Source of the DNA: Echinicola arenosa
Lineage (GTDB): Bacteria; Bacteroidota; Bacteroidia; Cytophagales; Cyclobacteriaceae
Reading direction: 5' to 3'
Assembly: GCF_014841125.1 (NCBI RefSeq)
Contig: NZ_JACYTQ010000009.1
Coordinates: 62,001 to 126,000, forward strand
Length of the DNA: 64,000 nucleotides
Part shown: one piece after another, positions 18,439 through 27,540 of the stretch
Position numbering within the stretch: position 1 is the stretch's first letter
Layout of the letters: every line of letters begins with the position of its first letter
Translations under genes and position numbers: made by a program
Notes under the pieces: model-generated
What the model was told of the DNA's origin: nothing
What the model saw: only the letters and a program-made list of their open reading frames with translations
Databases searched by the model: none

Positions 18439-20802
18439 TCATTCATCTCTCAATGAATTCACTGGATTTACATTGGCGGCCCGGAAAGCTTGGGTGCCCA
18501 CCGTAAGCATGGCAATCAGCATAATCAACAAACCCGCTATCACAAAAACCCACCAGTCCAGTGAAGTACGATAGGCAAAACCTGACAACCACCTACTGCT
18601 TGCAAACCAAGAAAAGGGAACAGCAATGGCAATGGCTACCAAAATCAATCGGGCAAACTCCCCTGTTATCAATTTCACTATGGACCCGATTGAGGCTCCC
18701 AATACCTTGCGCACACCGATCTCCTTTTTGCGTTTCTCCGTACTGAATACTGCCAAGCCAAAGAGTCCTAGGCAGGAAATCAAAATGGCCAACGCCCCAA
18801 AATACATGGCCAAGGCCTCCACCCTTTGCTCAGCCTCATATTGGGATTGATAGTTTTCATCCAAAAATTTATACTCAAAGACATCTCCTGGACTTATCTC
18901 ATGGTAAAGGCTTTCAATGCCTTTTAAAGTAGCTTGGGTATTTTTTGGGCTGATACGCACCATAATGTGCTGGGCAGTTTCTGGTTTGTATTTTAGGAAA
19001 GCTGGTTTCACATTTTCCCTAAGAGATTCGAAGTTAAAATCCTTGACCACACCAATGATTTCCTTGTCTGCTCCCCACAAGTTGACTGTCTTTCCAATAG
19101 GATCATCCATGCCCATGGCTTTGATCGCTGCTTCATTAAGAATTATTTTCGTATCCTCAGCTGCAAATTTCTTTGAAAAGGACCTCCCCTCGATCAAAGT
19201 CATATTTAAAGTTTCTATAAGGTCATATCCCACAGAAATATTTTCAAACTTCACATTGGTATTCGGATCCTTCCCAGGCCAAGTCAAACCTATAGTGGAG
19301 CTGCCAGCGCCAGCCATGGAATGAAAAATCCCAGAGGCCTGCTCCACTCCTGAAACAGCTTTTACTCGCTCAATAAAAGTCTCATAACGTTGTCCTGACA
19401 AGCCATATGGAGTTATGTTTAGGATGTTATTTTTTTGATAGCCTAGGTTTTGTTGCTTTACGTGTGAGATTTGCTTCGCCACAACAATGATCGAGATAAT
19501 CATCGTCAAAGAAACGGCAAACTGAAAAATCACCAATCCCCTTCTGGCCATTACCTCTCCAAAACTTCCACGTTGAACCCCTTTCAATACACTGGAAGGT
19601 TTAAACCCAGAAAGGTATAAGGCAGGATAAATGCCGGACAAGATTGCTGTAAATAATCCAATCCCTACAATAAATGCCCACTGCTGAACAGTCAGAAACA
19701 AACTGAGGTGCTTGTGAGTGATTTGATTGAATTGAGGCAATAAGAAGTAAACCAGCACCAAGGCCAGGATTAAAGCTGTAGCCGTAAGTAATAATACTTC
19801 CACCAAAAACTGATCAATCAATTGTTTTCTATCAGCACCAATGGCTTTCTTTATGCCCACTTCTTTACTTCTGCTGATGGCTTTGGCCGTGGTAAGGTTG
19901 ACAAAATTCACGCAGGCAATGGCCAGAACCAACAAGGCTATGATACTGAACAAGTAGACATATTGAATCCTCCCGCCTGCCACTTTTCCATTTTCGTAAT
20001 TTCCGTGCAAATAGGTATCACCAAAGTTTTGTACCATTGGGCGAACATTGGAATCCGCAAGTTTTGATTTTATAAATCCATCGATTTTTTGGTTAAAAAA
20101 ATCAACATCTGTTTCTTTTTTCAGCAAAACATAACTCATGGTATTGTGGTTGTCCCAGTGAATTCCTTCACCCAGCATCTGTTTGAAATAATCGAAGGCC
20201 ATCAAAAAAGCTGGCCTTAAGGTAGAGTTTTGAGGAAAGTCTTGATACACACCGCTGACAGTAACTTCATTCGAAAAATCAAAGACCTGCCATTCCAAAC
20301 TTTTCCCAACCGCCTCTTTTGGATCATCAAAAAGCTTTCTGGCCATACTTTCAGAAAGCGCCACACTATTGATATCGCTGAGAAGAGTGGATAGATTTCC
20401 ATAAAGAACAGGAATCGTAAACATAGAAAACAAATCCTGATCTGCGAATAGACCATCCACTCCTATTTTTTCCATCCCACTGGCAAATGAGACATCTTCA
20501 ATAAAGGGAGAAGTCGCTGCTGCACTTACAACTTCAGGCAATTCCTCTTCCATGGCATCTGCCAAAAGTCCCGGGCCGTATCCATGTGTTACTATCCCTT
20601 CCTCATTATCATGATTGGTCAGTACTTGATATAAATCATCTTTCTTATCATTAAACTGATTCATATTTCTCTCATCCTGAATCCACAAATAGATCAAGAC
20701 TACACAGGCCAATCCGAAAGAAAGTCCTATCAGGTTGATCAGAAAGGTGGTCTTTTGCTTTCTGAAATTTCTAAAGACCAGGGTAAAATAATGTTTCAGC
20801 AT
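18439..20802 (-). CDS. MacB/FtsX-type ABC permease, copy 1
   Basis: A 787-aa permease and the first of the series, 114 bases after the canonical ATPase gene. Block 1 loop is SKEVGIKKAIGADRKQL, block 2 loop is KKEIGVRKVLGASIGSI, and the C terminus is NPVNSLRDE. Its N terminus (MLKHYFTLVFRNFRKQKT) is the most diverged, and its leader (AAAAAACGTC before ATG) lacks the GCC-ATG form shared by copies 2-5. It may be the ancestral or the functionally distinct member. Eight membrane helices are predicted by eye: one N-terminal, three in each FtsX block and one central. Confidence 0.9.
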   Translation of the reverse strand: MLKHYFTLVFRNFRKQKTTFLINLIGLSFGLACVVLIYLWIQDERNMNQFNDKKDDLYQVLTNHDNEEGIVTHGYGPGLLADAMEEELPEVVSAAATSPFIEDVSFASGMEKIGVDGLFADQDLFSMFTIPVLYGNLSTLLSDINSVALSESMARKLFDDPKEAVGKSLEWQVFDFSNEVTVSGVYQDFPQNSTLRPAFLMAFDYFKQMLGEGIHWDNHNTMSYVLLKKETDVDFFNQKIDGFIKSKLADSNVRPMVQNFGDTYLHGNYENGKVAGGRIQYVYLFSIIALLVLAIACVNFVNLTTAKAISRSKEVGIKKAIGADRKQLIDQFLVEVLLLTATALILALVLVYFLLPQFNQITHKHLSLFLTVQQWAFIVGIGLFTAILSGIYPALYLSGFKPSSVLKGVQRGSFGEVMARRGLVIFQFAVSLTMIISIIVVAKQISHVKQQNLGYQKNNILNITPYGLSGQRYETFIERVKAVSGVEQASGIFHSMAGAGSSTIGLTWPGKDPNTNVKFENISVGYDLIETLNMTLIEGRSFSKKFAAEDTKIILNEAAIKAMGMDDPIGKTVNLWGADKEIIGVVKDFNFESLRENVKPAFLKYKPETAQHIMVRISPKNTQATLKGIESLYHEISPGDVFEYKFLDENYQSQYEAEQRVEALAMYFGALAILISCLGLFGLAVFSTEKRKKEIGVRKVLGASIGSIVKLITGEFARLILVAIAIAVPFSWFASSRWLSGFAYRTSLDWWVFVIAGLLIMLIAMLTVGTQAFRAANVNPVNSLRDE

Positions 20803-20916
20803 GACGTTTTTTTTGATATTTAGTTATTTAGTGTTTCGTACTTCTGAATGACTACTTAGAAGACCTACTCTGCTCTATTTTTTCCTTTAGGTTTATATCC
20901 AGCGGCTAGCCTGCTA

Positions 20917-21615
20917 CTAAATATGGAATTGCTCTCTAATATTCTCCGTCACCACCTTGCCATCAAACAGATTGATCACGCGGTGGGCATAATTCGCGTC
21001 ATGTGGTGAGTGGGTAACCATCACAATGGTAGTTCCTTCATTGTTCAATTCTTCCAAAAGCCTCATTACTTCTTCACCATTGGCGGAATCCAAATTACCG
21101 GTAGGTTCATCGGCAAGGATAATGGCTGGCTTGGTGATAATGGCCCTTGCAATGGCCACCCGCTGTTGCTGACCTCCAGAAAGCTGCTGCGGAAAGTGAT
21201 TCCTCCTGTGCATGATATTCATCCGTTCGAGCACATGTTCCACTTTTTGTTTTCGCTCACTGGCAGGCACCTTCAAATAAAGCAGTGCGAGTTCCACATT
21301 TTCGAAAACAGTCAGTTCATCAATCAGGTTGAAGCTCTGAAAGACAAATCCAATATTGCCCTTTCTCAACTGGGAACGTTTTCTTTCCGAGAACTTGGCC
21401 ACCTCATGGTCTAGGAAATGGTATTCTCCTTCATCCGGATTATCTAAAAGTCCCAGGATATTCAGCAAGGTAGATTTCCCACATCCCGAAGGGCCCATAA
21501 TGGCCACAAACTCCCCTTGCTTGATTTCGATATCAATGCTTTCCAAAGCCGTGGTCTCTATTTCCTCAGTGGCATAGAGCTTTTTCAGGGCGGTTGTTTT
21601 AATGACGTTTTGCAT
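20917..21615 (-). CDS. ABC transporter ATPase, LolD/MacB type, canonical
   Basis: A 232-aa ATPase with intact motifs: Walker A GPSGCGKST (41-49), Q loop in FVFQSFNLIDEL, signature LSGGQQQRVAIARA, Walker [15 protein letters not shown] and H loop in MVTHSPHDA. It probably powers one or more of the five permeases that follow. It lies between the adaptor gene (200-base spacer) and permease copy 1. Compared with the second ATPase at the end of the operon it is fully consensus, so the two may pair with different permeases or form an asymmetric dimer. Confidence 0.94.
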   Translation of the reverse strand: MQNVIKTTALKKLYATEEIETTALESIDIEIKQGEFVAIMGPSGCGKSTLLNILGLLDNPDEGEYHFLDHEVAKFSERKRSQLRKGNIGFVFQSFNLIDELTVFENVELALLYLKVPASERKQKVEHVLERMNIMHRRNHFPQQLSGGQQQRVAIARAIITKPAIILADEPTGNLDSANGEEVMRLLEELNNEGTTIVMVTHSPHDANYAHRVINLFDGKVVTENIREQFHI

Positions 21616-21815
21616 ATCGTTGTCAGATGTCCGATGTCCTAAGTTTGAGTCAGAAACATCGTAGATTATATTTTATTATTTGTTGTTCAATTTTTGACCA
21701 AAAGGATGATGGCATATTCATTAGATTAGATAAAATCCTTCTCCCAATGCTTTTTCAAATTCTTAACTATTCGGCCCCTATTACTTCGTCCTTCATACTT
21801 CCCTCTTCAACTTTC

Positions 21816-23066
21816 CTACTTCAACAGCAGCACCTCATTGTCTCCGAAATTTTCGTAACCTGACACAACCACTTTATCACCCTCATTTAGGCCTTCCAGC
21901 ACTTCGAAATGATCCGGGTTTTTTCTTCCAAGTCGTATGTTTCTCTTTTGGGCTTTATCGCCAGACTTGTTCAAAACAAAAACCCAGTTCCCGCCTGTAT
22001 CCTTGTAGAAGCCTCCGGTAGGCAATAACAACAACCTCTCACTGTTCCCCAACTCCAGCTTGATACGAACAGACTGCCCCCTTCTCACTCCAGGAGGCGT
22101 CCCTTCAAGAAACAGCATGTCCACTTCAAACCTCCCCTCAGAAATGCTCGGGTAGATTTTTGAAATTTCAACTGCATAATTATCTCCTGAAAAAGAAAAG
22201 CTTCCCCTAAGACCTTTTCTCACTCTCGGCAAATACAGCTCATCTATCTGAACCCTTACCTTAAATTCATTCAAGATATCGATCTGTCCATATCTTTCAC
22301 CAGATTGAATGGACTGGCCTATTTCTATCTTTTCTGTAGCCAACTGCCCAGTAATTGGTGCAGTGATGATCAGGTTATCCAAGATATGGCCTACACCTTC
22401 CAGGGACTTTTGCATTCTGGCCTCTGAAGCTTTTAACTGTTGCAGCTGGATGGACCGTGCGATGGAGTCATTCTTGTAAGACTCATAGGTCAGTTGCCTT
22501 CTCTTGATATTGTATTCATATTCTTCTTTTACCTCCTCTAGCTCTCGGTCAGATGCCAACTTCCTCTCATGCAACTCTTTGAACCGTTTATACTGAGGCT
22601 TCAACAAACTGATTTGATAATCAATTTCAGCTAGCTGTCCTTGTTGGTTAAGATCATTCTGATCCAATAACAATCTCGTTTGTCGAAGATTATTGATCTG
22701 TTCGTACAACATGGTTTCCCTTTGCATTACATCCAACTGCAAATTGGAATTGGTCAAAGTCAAAATGGTATCTCCAACTTCAACAAAGGCTCCAGACTCC
22801 CTGACCACTTCTTGTATTATCCCTCCTTCTATCGCATCCAAATAAAAGGTCTCTGCCGGTTGCATGGTGCCAGATACGGTGATATAATCCTTGTATTCTC
22901 CCTCGCTTACAGTAGCTATGGATAATCTTTCTTTTTCTACATATAGCGAACTTCTATTATCAGCAAATAGCAACTGGTAAACTATTAAGGACAATACGGC
23001 TACTCCAATAATAATCATGGCGATAAACTTTGGCGTCCAGGTCTTCTTTTCAATTTTTCTATCCAT
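21816..23066 (-). CDS. HlyD/MacA-type periplasmic adaptor
   Basis: A 416-aa membrane-fusion protein. ATG at 23066 is chosen over the TTG two codons upstream. One N-terminal membrane helix (about 17-36) is followed by a first lipoyl half, a long coiled-coil hairpin (about 115-215, rich in Gln/Glu/Leu), the second lipoyl half (LIITAPITGQLATEKIEIGQSI), a beta-barrel domain and a membrane-proximal domain ending NEGDKVVVSGYENF. It bridges MacB-type permeases and TolC. It is the first gene of the exporter operon, with a strong sigma-54-type promoter match 42 bases upstream, and it diverges from an NtrC-like regulator gene. Confidence 0.93.
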   Translation of the reverse strand: MDRKIEKKTWTPKFIAMIIIGVAVLSLIVYQLLFADNRSSLYVEKERLSIATVSEGEYKDYITVSGTMQPAETFYLDAIEGGIIQEVVRESGAFVEVGDTILTLTNSNLQLDVMQRETMLYEQINNLRQTRLLLDQNDLNQQGQLAEIDYQISLLKPQYKRFKELHERKLASDRELEEVKEEYEYNIKRRQLTYESYKNDSIARSIQLQQLKASEARMQKSLEGVGHILDNLIITAPITGQLATEKIEIGQSIQSGERYGQIDILNEFKVRVQIDELYLPRVRKGLRGSFSFSGDNYAVEISKIYPSISEGRFEVDMLFLEGTPPGVRRGQSVRIKLELGNSERLLLLPTGGFYKDTGGNWVFVLNKSGDKAQKRNIRLGRKNPDHFEVLEGLNEGDKVVVSGYENFGDNEVLLLK

Positions 23067-23107
23067 GTGCAAAAACTAGTTTCCCTTTAATGGGCAATAG
23101 GTCTTTG

Positions 23108-23123
23108 CCAATTTACATGCCAG
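23108..23123 (-). promoter_or_regulatory. Sigma-54 -24/-12 promoter match for the exporter operon
   Basis: On the minus strand this reads CTGGCATGTAAATTGG, against the consensus YTGGCACG-N4-TTGC. The GG of the -24 element and the spacing are exact; the differences are T for C at position 7 and G for the final C of the -12 element. The predicted transcript would start about 30 bases upstream of the adaptor ATG. The divergent gene encodes a sigma-54-type activator, which supports the call. Confidence 0.55.
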
Positions 23124-23188
23124 TGAAAAACGGTCTAAAATGCCTCAACAAGGACTTTTTATAAATTAGTGCTGTTTCTCTTCGAACA

Positions 23189-23212
23189 TTTTCGTTCGCT
23201 GGCGGACGAAAA
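23189..23212. promoter_or_regulatory. Dyad between the divergent promoters, possible activator site
   Basis: Arms TTTTCGTTCGC (23189-23199) and GCGGACGAAAA (23202-23212) are complementary except for one G-T position. The centre lies about 105 and 145 bases upstream of the two predicted sigma-54 start sites, the usual range for an activator enhancer. The core also resembles small GC-rich intergenic repeats, so a repeat element is an alternative. Confidence 0.35.
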
Positions 23213-23318
23213 AATCAAAAGCTTGAAAACTGATGAGAATAGCTTCCCTTCACCTCAAAAAATAAAAACTACTTATATTGTCCGGAAACGACTATATTCA
23301 AAATATTAATCGTTCTTT

Positions 23319-23334
23319 TTGGCTTTCGGTATGC
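23319..23334 (+). promoter_or_regulatory. Weaker sigma-54-like promoter match before the regulator gene
   Basis: TTGGCTTTCGGTATGC has the GG and GC dinucleotides at the exact -24/-12 spacing and a full TTGGC, but departs from consensus at positions 6-8 and 13. It lies 65 bases upstream of the NtrC-like regulator ATG and could mediate autoregulation. Confidence 0.3.
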
Positions 23335-23398
23335 CGTTTGGAATAATTGGCTCGACAGGTTGGCTGTCACCTTATCCTGATACAATTAGATATTTAAA

Positions 23399-24787
23399 AT
23401 GCGAACACCAAAAACAGGGAACTTATTGATCATTGATGACAATGAGGATTTGCTCAAAGCCGCCAAGATTTTTTTAAAGAGGCACTTTGTGAAAGTGGAC
23501 ACGGAGACCAACCCTGACCTGCTGCCCATATTGCTCCATAATGAGCAATATGATGTGATCATGCTGGATATGAACTTTACCAAAGACGTCAGTAGCGGGC
23601 AAGAAGGGTTTCAACATCTGGACAGGATTTTATCCATTGACCCTTCTGCAGTAGTTGTATTGATCACTGCATATGGAGATATTAATTTGGCAGTGAAAGC
23701 CATCAAGGAAGGTGCTACGGATTTTGTTCTGAAACCTTGGGATAATGATAAACTGTTGGCCACCTTACATTCGGCACTTAAGCTGCGTCAATCCAAACTT
23801 GAGGTAGCAGACCTTAAAAACCAGCAACAATTGATATACGCCGATATAGACCGTAAATTCAAGGATATTATCGGTCAGAGCCAAGCCATGCAAAAGGTTT
23901 TTGACACGATAGAAAAAGTAGCTGCCACAGATGCCAATGTAATGATCTTGGGAGAAAACGGAACCGGAAAGGAACTAATTGCCAGGGCCATTCACCGCCA
24001 CTCCAAGAGGTCCAGAGAAGCATTTGTGGGAGTGGATTTAGGTGCTATCACCCCTTCACTTTTTGAAAGTGAACTATTTGGACACAAAAAAGGGGCATTT
24101 ACCGATGCCCGCGAAGATAGGATTGGGCGTTTTGAGCAAGCGGATAAAGGCACCTTATTTTTGGATGAAATCGGCAATATCCCCATGGCCTCCCAATCCA
24201 AGCTTTTGGCAGTTTTACAAAACCGGACGGTCACCAAAGTAGGCAGCAACCAGCAAAAAGAAATCAATATCCGGCTTATTTCCGCGACCAATATGCCATT
24301 GGCAGACATGATCAGAGAGAATACTTTCAGGCAGGATTTACTTTACCGACTCAATACCATTGAAATCAATTTACCTTCCCTTAGAGATCGTACAGAGGAT
24401 ATTCCTCTACTTACTGACCATTTTATCGCATTCTACTCAAAAAAATACAGCAAGGATATCCGTAAAGCCAGTGATTCCCTGCTCAAACGCATGCAGAAAT
24501 ACCAATGGCCAGGTAACATCAGGGAACTTCAACACGGTATCGAAAGGGCAGTTATCATGAGCAATAAGCATGTCCTCCAGCCTGAGGACCTCTTTTTTCA
24601 AAACCCGGGAGATGTAGACAGGTCTAGCGAGACCGTCAGTTTGGATCATTTAAATATTGAAGATGTCGAGAGAATATTGATCCGAAAGGCATTGCAAAAG
24701 CACAATGGGCATATTACTAAAGCAGCGCAAGAATTGGGGCTTACCAGGTCTTCACTGTATCGTAGACTCGAAAAATATGGCTTATAA
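23399..24787 (+). CDS. NtrC-type sigma-54-dependent response regulator
   Basis: A 462-aa regulator with three domains: receiver (about 9-125, phospho-accepting Asp57 in MLDMNF, Lys112 in LKPWD), AAA+ sigma-54-activation domain (about 155-385) and a Fis-type helix-turn-helix (about 425-460, HITKAAQELGLTRSSLYRRL). The AAA+ domain has Walker A GENGTGKE (185-192), Walker B GTLFLDEIG and an arginine-finger region. The sigma-54 contact loop reads GAFTDA (232-237), not the textbook GAFTGA. It overlaps the kinase gene downstream and diverges from the exporter operon, which it probably activates. Confidence 0.95.
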   Translation: MRTPKTGNLLIIDDNEDLLKAAKIFLKRHFVKVDTETNPDLLPILLHNEQYDVIMLDMNFTKDVSSGQEGFQHLDRILSIDPSAVVVLITAYGDINLAVKAIKEGATDFVLKPWDNDKLLATLHSALKLRQSKLEVADLKNQQQLIYADIDRKFKDIIGQSQAMQKVFDTIEKVAATDANVMILGENGTGKELIARAIHRHSKRSREAFVGVDLGAITPSLFESELFGHKKGAFTDAREDRIGRFEQADKGTLFLDEIGNIPMASQSKLLAVLQNRTVTKVGSNQQKEINIRLISATNMPLADMIRENTFRQDLLYRLNTIEINLPSLRDRTEDIPLLTDHFIAFYSKKYSKDIRKASDSLLKRMQKYQWPGNIRELQHGIERAVIMSNKHVLQPEDLFFQNPGDVDRSSETVSLDHLNIEDVERILIRKALQKHNGHITKAAQELGLTRSSLYRRLEKYGL

Positions 24788-26132
24788 GTCGGCTATAGGT
24801 CATATTATCACCAGGGTATTGTTAATCCTCCTGACTATTCTATCGGGGGCTTACCTCCTCTTTAAACTAAATATAATTTTTGGTCCGGTATTGCTTTTAG
24901 GTATCCTGATACTTCAAGTTTTTGAGTTGATTAAGTACAACCAAAGAACTAATGAAAAAATCACCCGATTCCTCGAATCTATCCAATATGCTGATTTCAC
25001 CTCTTCCTTTAGCCATGATAGTCAACTGGGAGGTTCTTACAGACAATTGAACCAGGCTTTTAACAAGGTGATGGATGAGTTCAAAAAAACTCGGGCAGAA
25101 AAAGAAGAACAAGTACTTTTTCTGCGAATTATCATCCAACATATCAATATTGGTATCATCTCTTATAATACCACAGGAAAAATTGGTTTGGTCAACAATG
25201 CTGCCAAACACCTTTTGCAAATCACCCAGTTTAAAGATATCCATGACCTAAAAAAAATCTCCCCTGAATTTTTGGAGCAAATCCTTTCCCTCAAGACCGG
25301 TGAGGACCTCTCCACCAAAATCAACGGTTCACTGCATCTCAATGTACGCTGTACTGAATTGAAAATGGGTGGAAAACAATGGTTCTTACTTTCCTTTCAG
25401 GATATCAGCGCAGCCCTAAAGCAACAGGAGCTGGACGCTTGGCAAAACCTGACCAAAGTACTCCGCCATGAAATCATGAATTCCATCACTCCTATTGCCA
25501 CTTTGGTCAATTCCCTTCAGACCATTTTGGAGGAAGATGTCTATATAGAAGGTGGTAAACATATCATTTTGGATGACGGTTTTGAAGACCTTCAAGAAGG
25601 TTTGCAGACCATTTCAGGAAGGAGCCGAGGCTTGGTGGGGTTTGTCAATGCCTACCGGGATTATACAAGTATTCCCAAACCAGAAAAATCGTATTTCAGT
25701 GTACAAGCTCTTTTTGAAGACATCAGCACCTTACTAAAAGAAAGTTTGGAGCAGAATCAAATTCAATTGATAAGTGAGGTTATTCCCCAAGAGCTGTGCA
25801 TCCATGCAGATCGTGAGCAAGTTTTGATGATCCTGATCAACTTGGTCAAAAATGCCAGAGAAGCATTGGAAAAATCTAACAATAAAGTAGTTCAGCTTAA
25901 AGCAGGCAAAACCATGTCCAACCATCCTTTTATCCAAGTGGTCGACTTCGGCCCGGGTATCCAGCCAGCCTCTTTAGAGAATATTTTTGTGCCATTTTTT
26001 ACTACCAAAAATCAAGGAAGCGGTATTGGTCTGGCCATTTCAAGACAGATTATGAACATGCACCGCGGAAACCTAGAGGTACAATCTCTGCCCAACAAAG
26101 AAACTGTTTTCACTTTGCGATTTGAATCATAA
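24777..26132 (+). CDS. Membrane sensor histidine kinase, NtrB/NtrY-like
   Basis: A 451-aa kinase. The ATG at 24777 is preferred to one 72 bases upstream because it puts the first membrane helix near the N terminus and leaves an 11-base overlap with the regulator gene. Two helices (IITRVLLILLTILSGAYLLF and a second at about 35-55) leave almost no periplasmic loop, so sensing is probably intramembrane or cytoplasmic. A PAS-like region follows (INIGIISYNTTGKIGLVNNA), then the H box LRHEIMNSITP (His231), N box NLVKNAREAL, G1 box VDFGPGI and G2 box GSGIGLAISRQI. It is the probable partner of the adjacent sigma-54 regulator. Confidence 0.93.
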   Translation: MAYKSAIGHIITRVLLILLTILSGAYLLFKLNIIFGPVLLLGILILQVFELIKYNQRTNEKITRFLESIQYADFTSSFSHDSQLGGSYRQLNQAFNKVMDEFKKTRAEKEEQVLFLRIIIQHINIGIISYNTTGKIGLVNNAAKHLLQITQFKDIHDLKKISPEFLEQILSLKTGEDLSTKINGSLHLNVRCTELKMGGKQWFLLSFQDISAALKQQELDAWQNLTKVLRHEIMNSITPIATLVNSLQTILEEDVYIEGGKHIILDDGFEDLQEGLQTISGRSRGLVGFVNAYRDYTSIPKPEKSYFSVQALFEDISTLLKESLEQNQIQLISEVIPQELCIHADREQVLMILINLVKNAREALEKSNNKVVQLKAGKTMSNHPFIQVVDFGPGIQPASLENIFVPFFTTKNQGSGIGLAISRQIMNMHRGNLEVQSLPNKETVFTLRFES

Positions 26133-26410
26133 GCGTTTAGGAAAATTACTATTCAATATTATTTGCTTCGGTCTTCCGACTCTTAGCTCCTGATCATTTT
26201 AACAAAGTTTTAAGGTTACTGGTATCAATTCGGCTAATAAGAACCCTGAATATTATGACTTGACTTCTAATTTAAAGCTTAAAGCATTTTTTAAAATAGT
26301 TTATGTGCCTTCCACAAATCATAACATTTTGTTTACTTAAAGGTCAAGCTAACCTAAATAAACCTTAGCAAATTAGCGGAGCAATTTTAAACCAATCGGA
26401 AAAGATCAAA

Positions 26411-27490
26411 ATGAAAAAATTCTCCATTTTAGGAACGCTAACACTTGCAATACTTTTACTGTCCTGCGAGCAATCCCATACTGACCAAAAGGAACTTCAA
26501 AAAATGAATGAGCTGCAGGTCATCGGGAGTCACAACAGCTATAAAATAGGCATTGAACAGCCAGTTTTAGACTTTATCGCTAAAAAAGATTCTATGACAG
26601 CGCTATCCTTGGCATATGAACATATCCCTCTTTCTGACCAACTCGACTTAGGACTTCGAAACCTAGAAATGGATGTTTTCCATGATCCACAAGGAGGGAG
26701 GTACAAACACCCAAAAGCCATCGCTATGCTTAATGCTAGAGGCATTTCCACACTCCCTTTTGATGAGGCCAATAAGCTTAATGAACCAGGGTTAAAGATG
26801 TTCCATGTTCAGGATATCGACTTCCGTAGTCACCATTTGCTTTTTAAAGACGGCTTAAAAGAGCTTTTAAGTTGGAGCAAGCAAAACCCTAAACACAGCC
26901 CGATTATTATTCTTATCAATGCCAAAGATGACAACTCACCTGAGGTCACCCCTGCTTTGCCCTTTACTGCCGCAGCTTTGGATAGTATCGATCTGGAAAT
27001 TCGCGCTGTCATGCCCGCTGAAAAGCTAATCACCCCTGATTTGGTTCGTGGAGACCACATCTCTTTGGAGGAAGCTGTCACTACAAACGGATGGCCTGCT
27101 TTGGATGAGGTAAGAGGCCGTTTTCTTTTTGTCTTGGATGAAAAGGAAGTCAAGATCAATCGCTACCTAGAAATGCACCCCAACCTCCAAAATGCAGCGT
27201 TGTTTGTCAATATTAAGGAAGGAAATCCTAATGCAGGTTTTAGAATCATCAATGATCCTGTTAAAAACCATGATCATATCAAAGATCTGGTAAGCAAGGG
27301 GTATATGATCAGAACCCGCGCAGATGCAGGAACCCTAGAAGCCAGGCATAACGATTATAATCGATTTGAGCAAGCAAAAAGCTCTGGAGCCCAAGTAATT
27401 TCAACAGACTATTATGTACCTAGCAAATTGTTTGAATCTGAATTTCAAGTCCGCTTTGAAGATGGCAGTTTTGAACGGGAAAGACCTTAA
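26411..27490 (+). CDS. PI-PLC-type phosphodiesterase lipoprotein
   Basis: A 359-aa predicted lipoprotein (lipobox LLLSC, Cys19). The mature part matches the calcium-dependent phosphoinositide phospholipase C family: LQVIGSHNSYKIG with a candidate catalytic His41, DLGLRNLEMDVFHDP, FHVQDIDFRS and a C-terminal TRADAGT...GAQVISTDYY region typical of the TIM-barrel end. It probably acts on a phosphodiester at the cell surface; the real substrate (inositol lipid, glycerophosphodiester or polysaccharide phosphate) is unknown. It stands alone on the plus strand, convergent with the sulfatase operon, with a shared hairpin terminator between them. Confidence 0.82.
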   Translation: MKKFSILGTLTLAILLLSCEQSHTDQKELQKMNELQVIGSHNSYKIGIEQPVLDFIAKKDSMTALSLAYEHIPLSDQLDLGLRNLEMDVFHDPQGGRYKHPKAIAMLNARGISTLPFDEANKLNEPGLKMFHVQDIDFRSHHLLFKDGLKELLSWSKQNPKHSPIIILINAKDDNSPEVTPALPFTAAALDSIDLEIRAVMPAEKLITPDLVRGDHISLEEAVTTNGWPALDEVRGRFLFVLDEKEVKINRYLEMHPNLQNAALFVNIKEGNPNAGFRIINDPVKNHDHIKDLVSKGYMIRTRADAGTLEARHNDYNRFEQAKSSGAQVISTDYYVPSKLFESEFQVRFEDGSFERERP

Positions 27491-27540
27491 GTAAAAATAA
27501 GTAAGCTGCCAAAAATTACTTCACAATCTATATTGATTAA

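Larger units (their letters stand above)
23067..23398. other. Divergent control region of the exporter and its regulator
   Basis: 332 bases between the adaptor start (minus) and the regulator start (plus), with no ORF of note. It holds a close sigma-54 match on the minus strand, a weaker one on the plus strand, and a GC-containing dyad between them, each listed separately. The arrangement fits a shared enhancer with two outward promoters. Confidence 0.6.

Noticed and set aside
23093-23111. Second sigma-54-like site, TTGGCAAAG...TTGC on the minus strand
   Set aside because: The GG to GC distance is two bases too long for a sigma-54 promoter; the neighbouring 23108-23123 site has correct spacing.
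23189-23212. The dyad as a transcription terminator
   Set aside because: It lies between two divergent gene starts, so there is no transcript from the flanking genes to terminate; a regulatory site or repeat is more likely.
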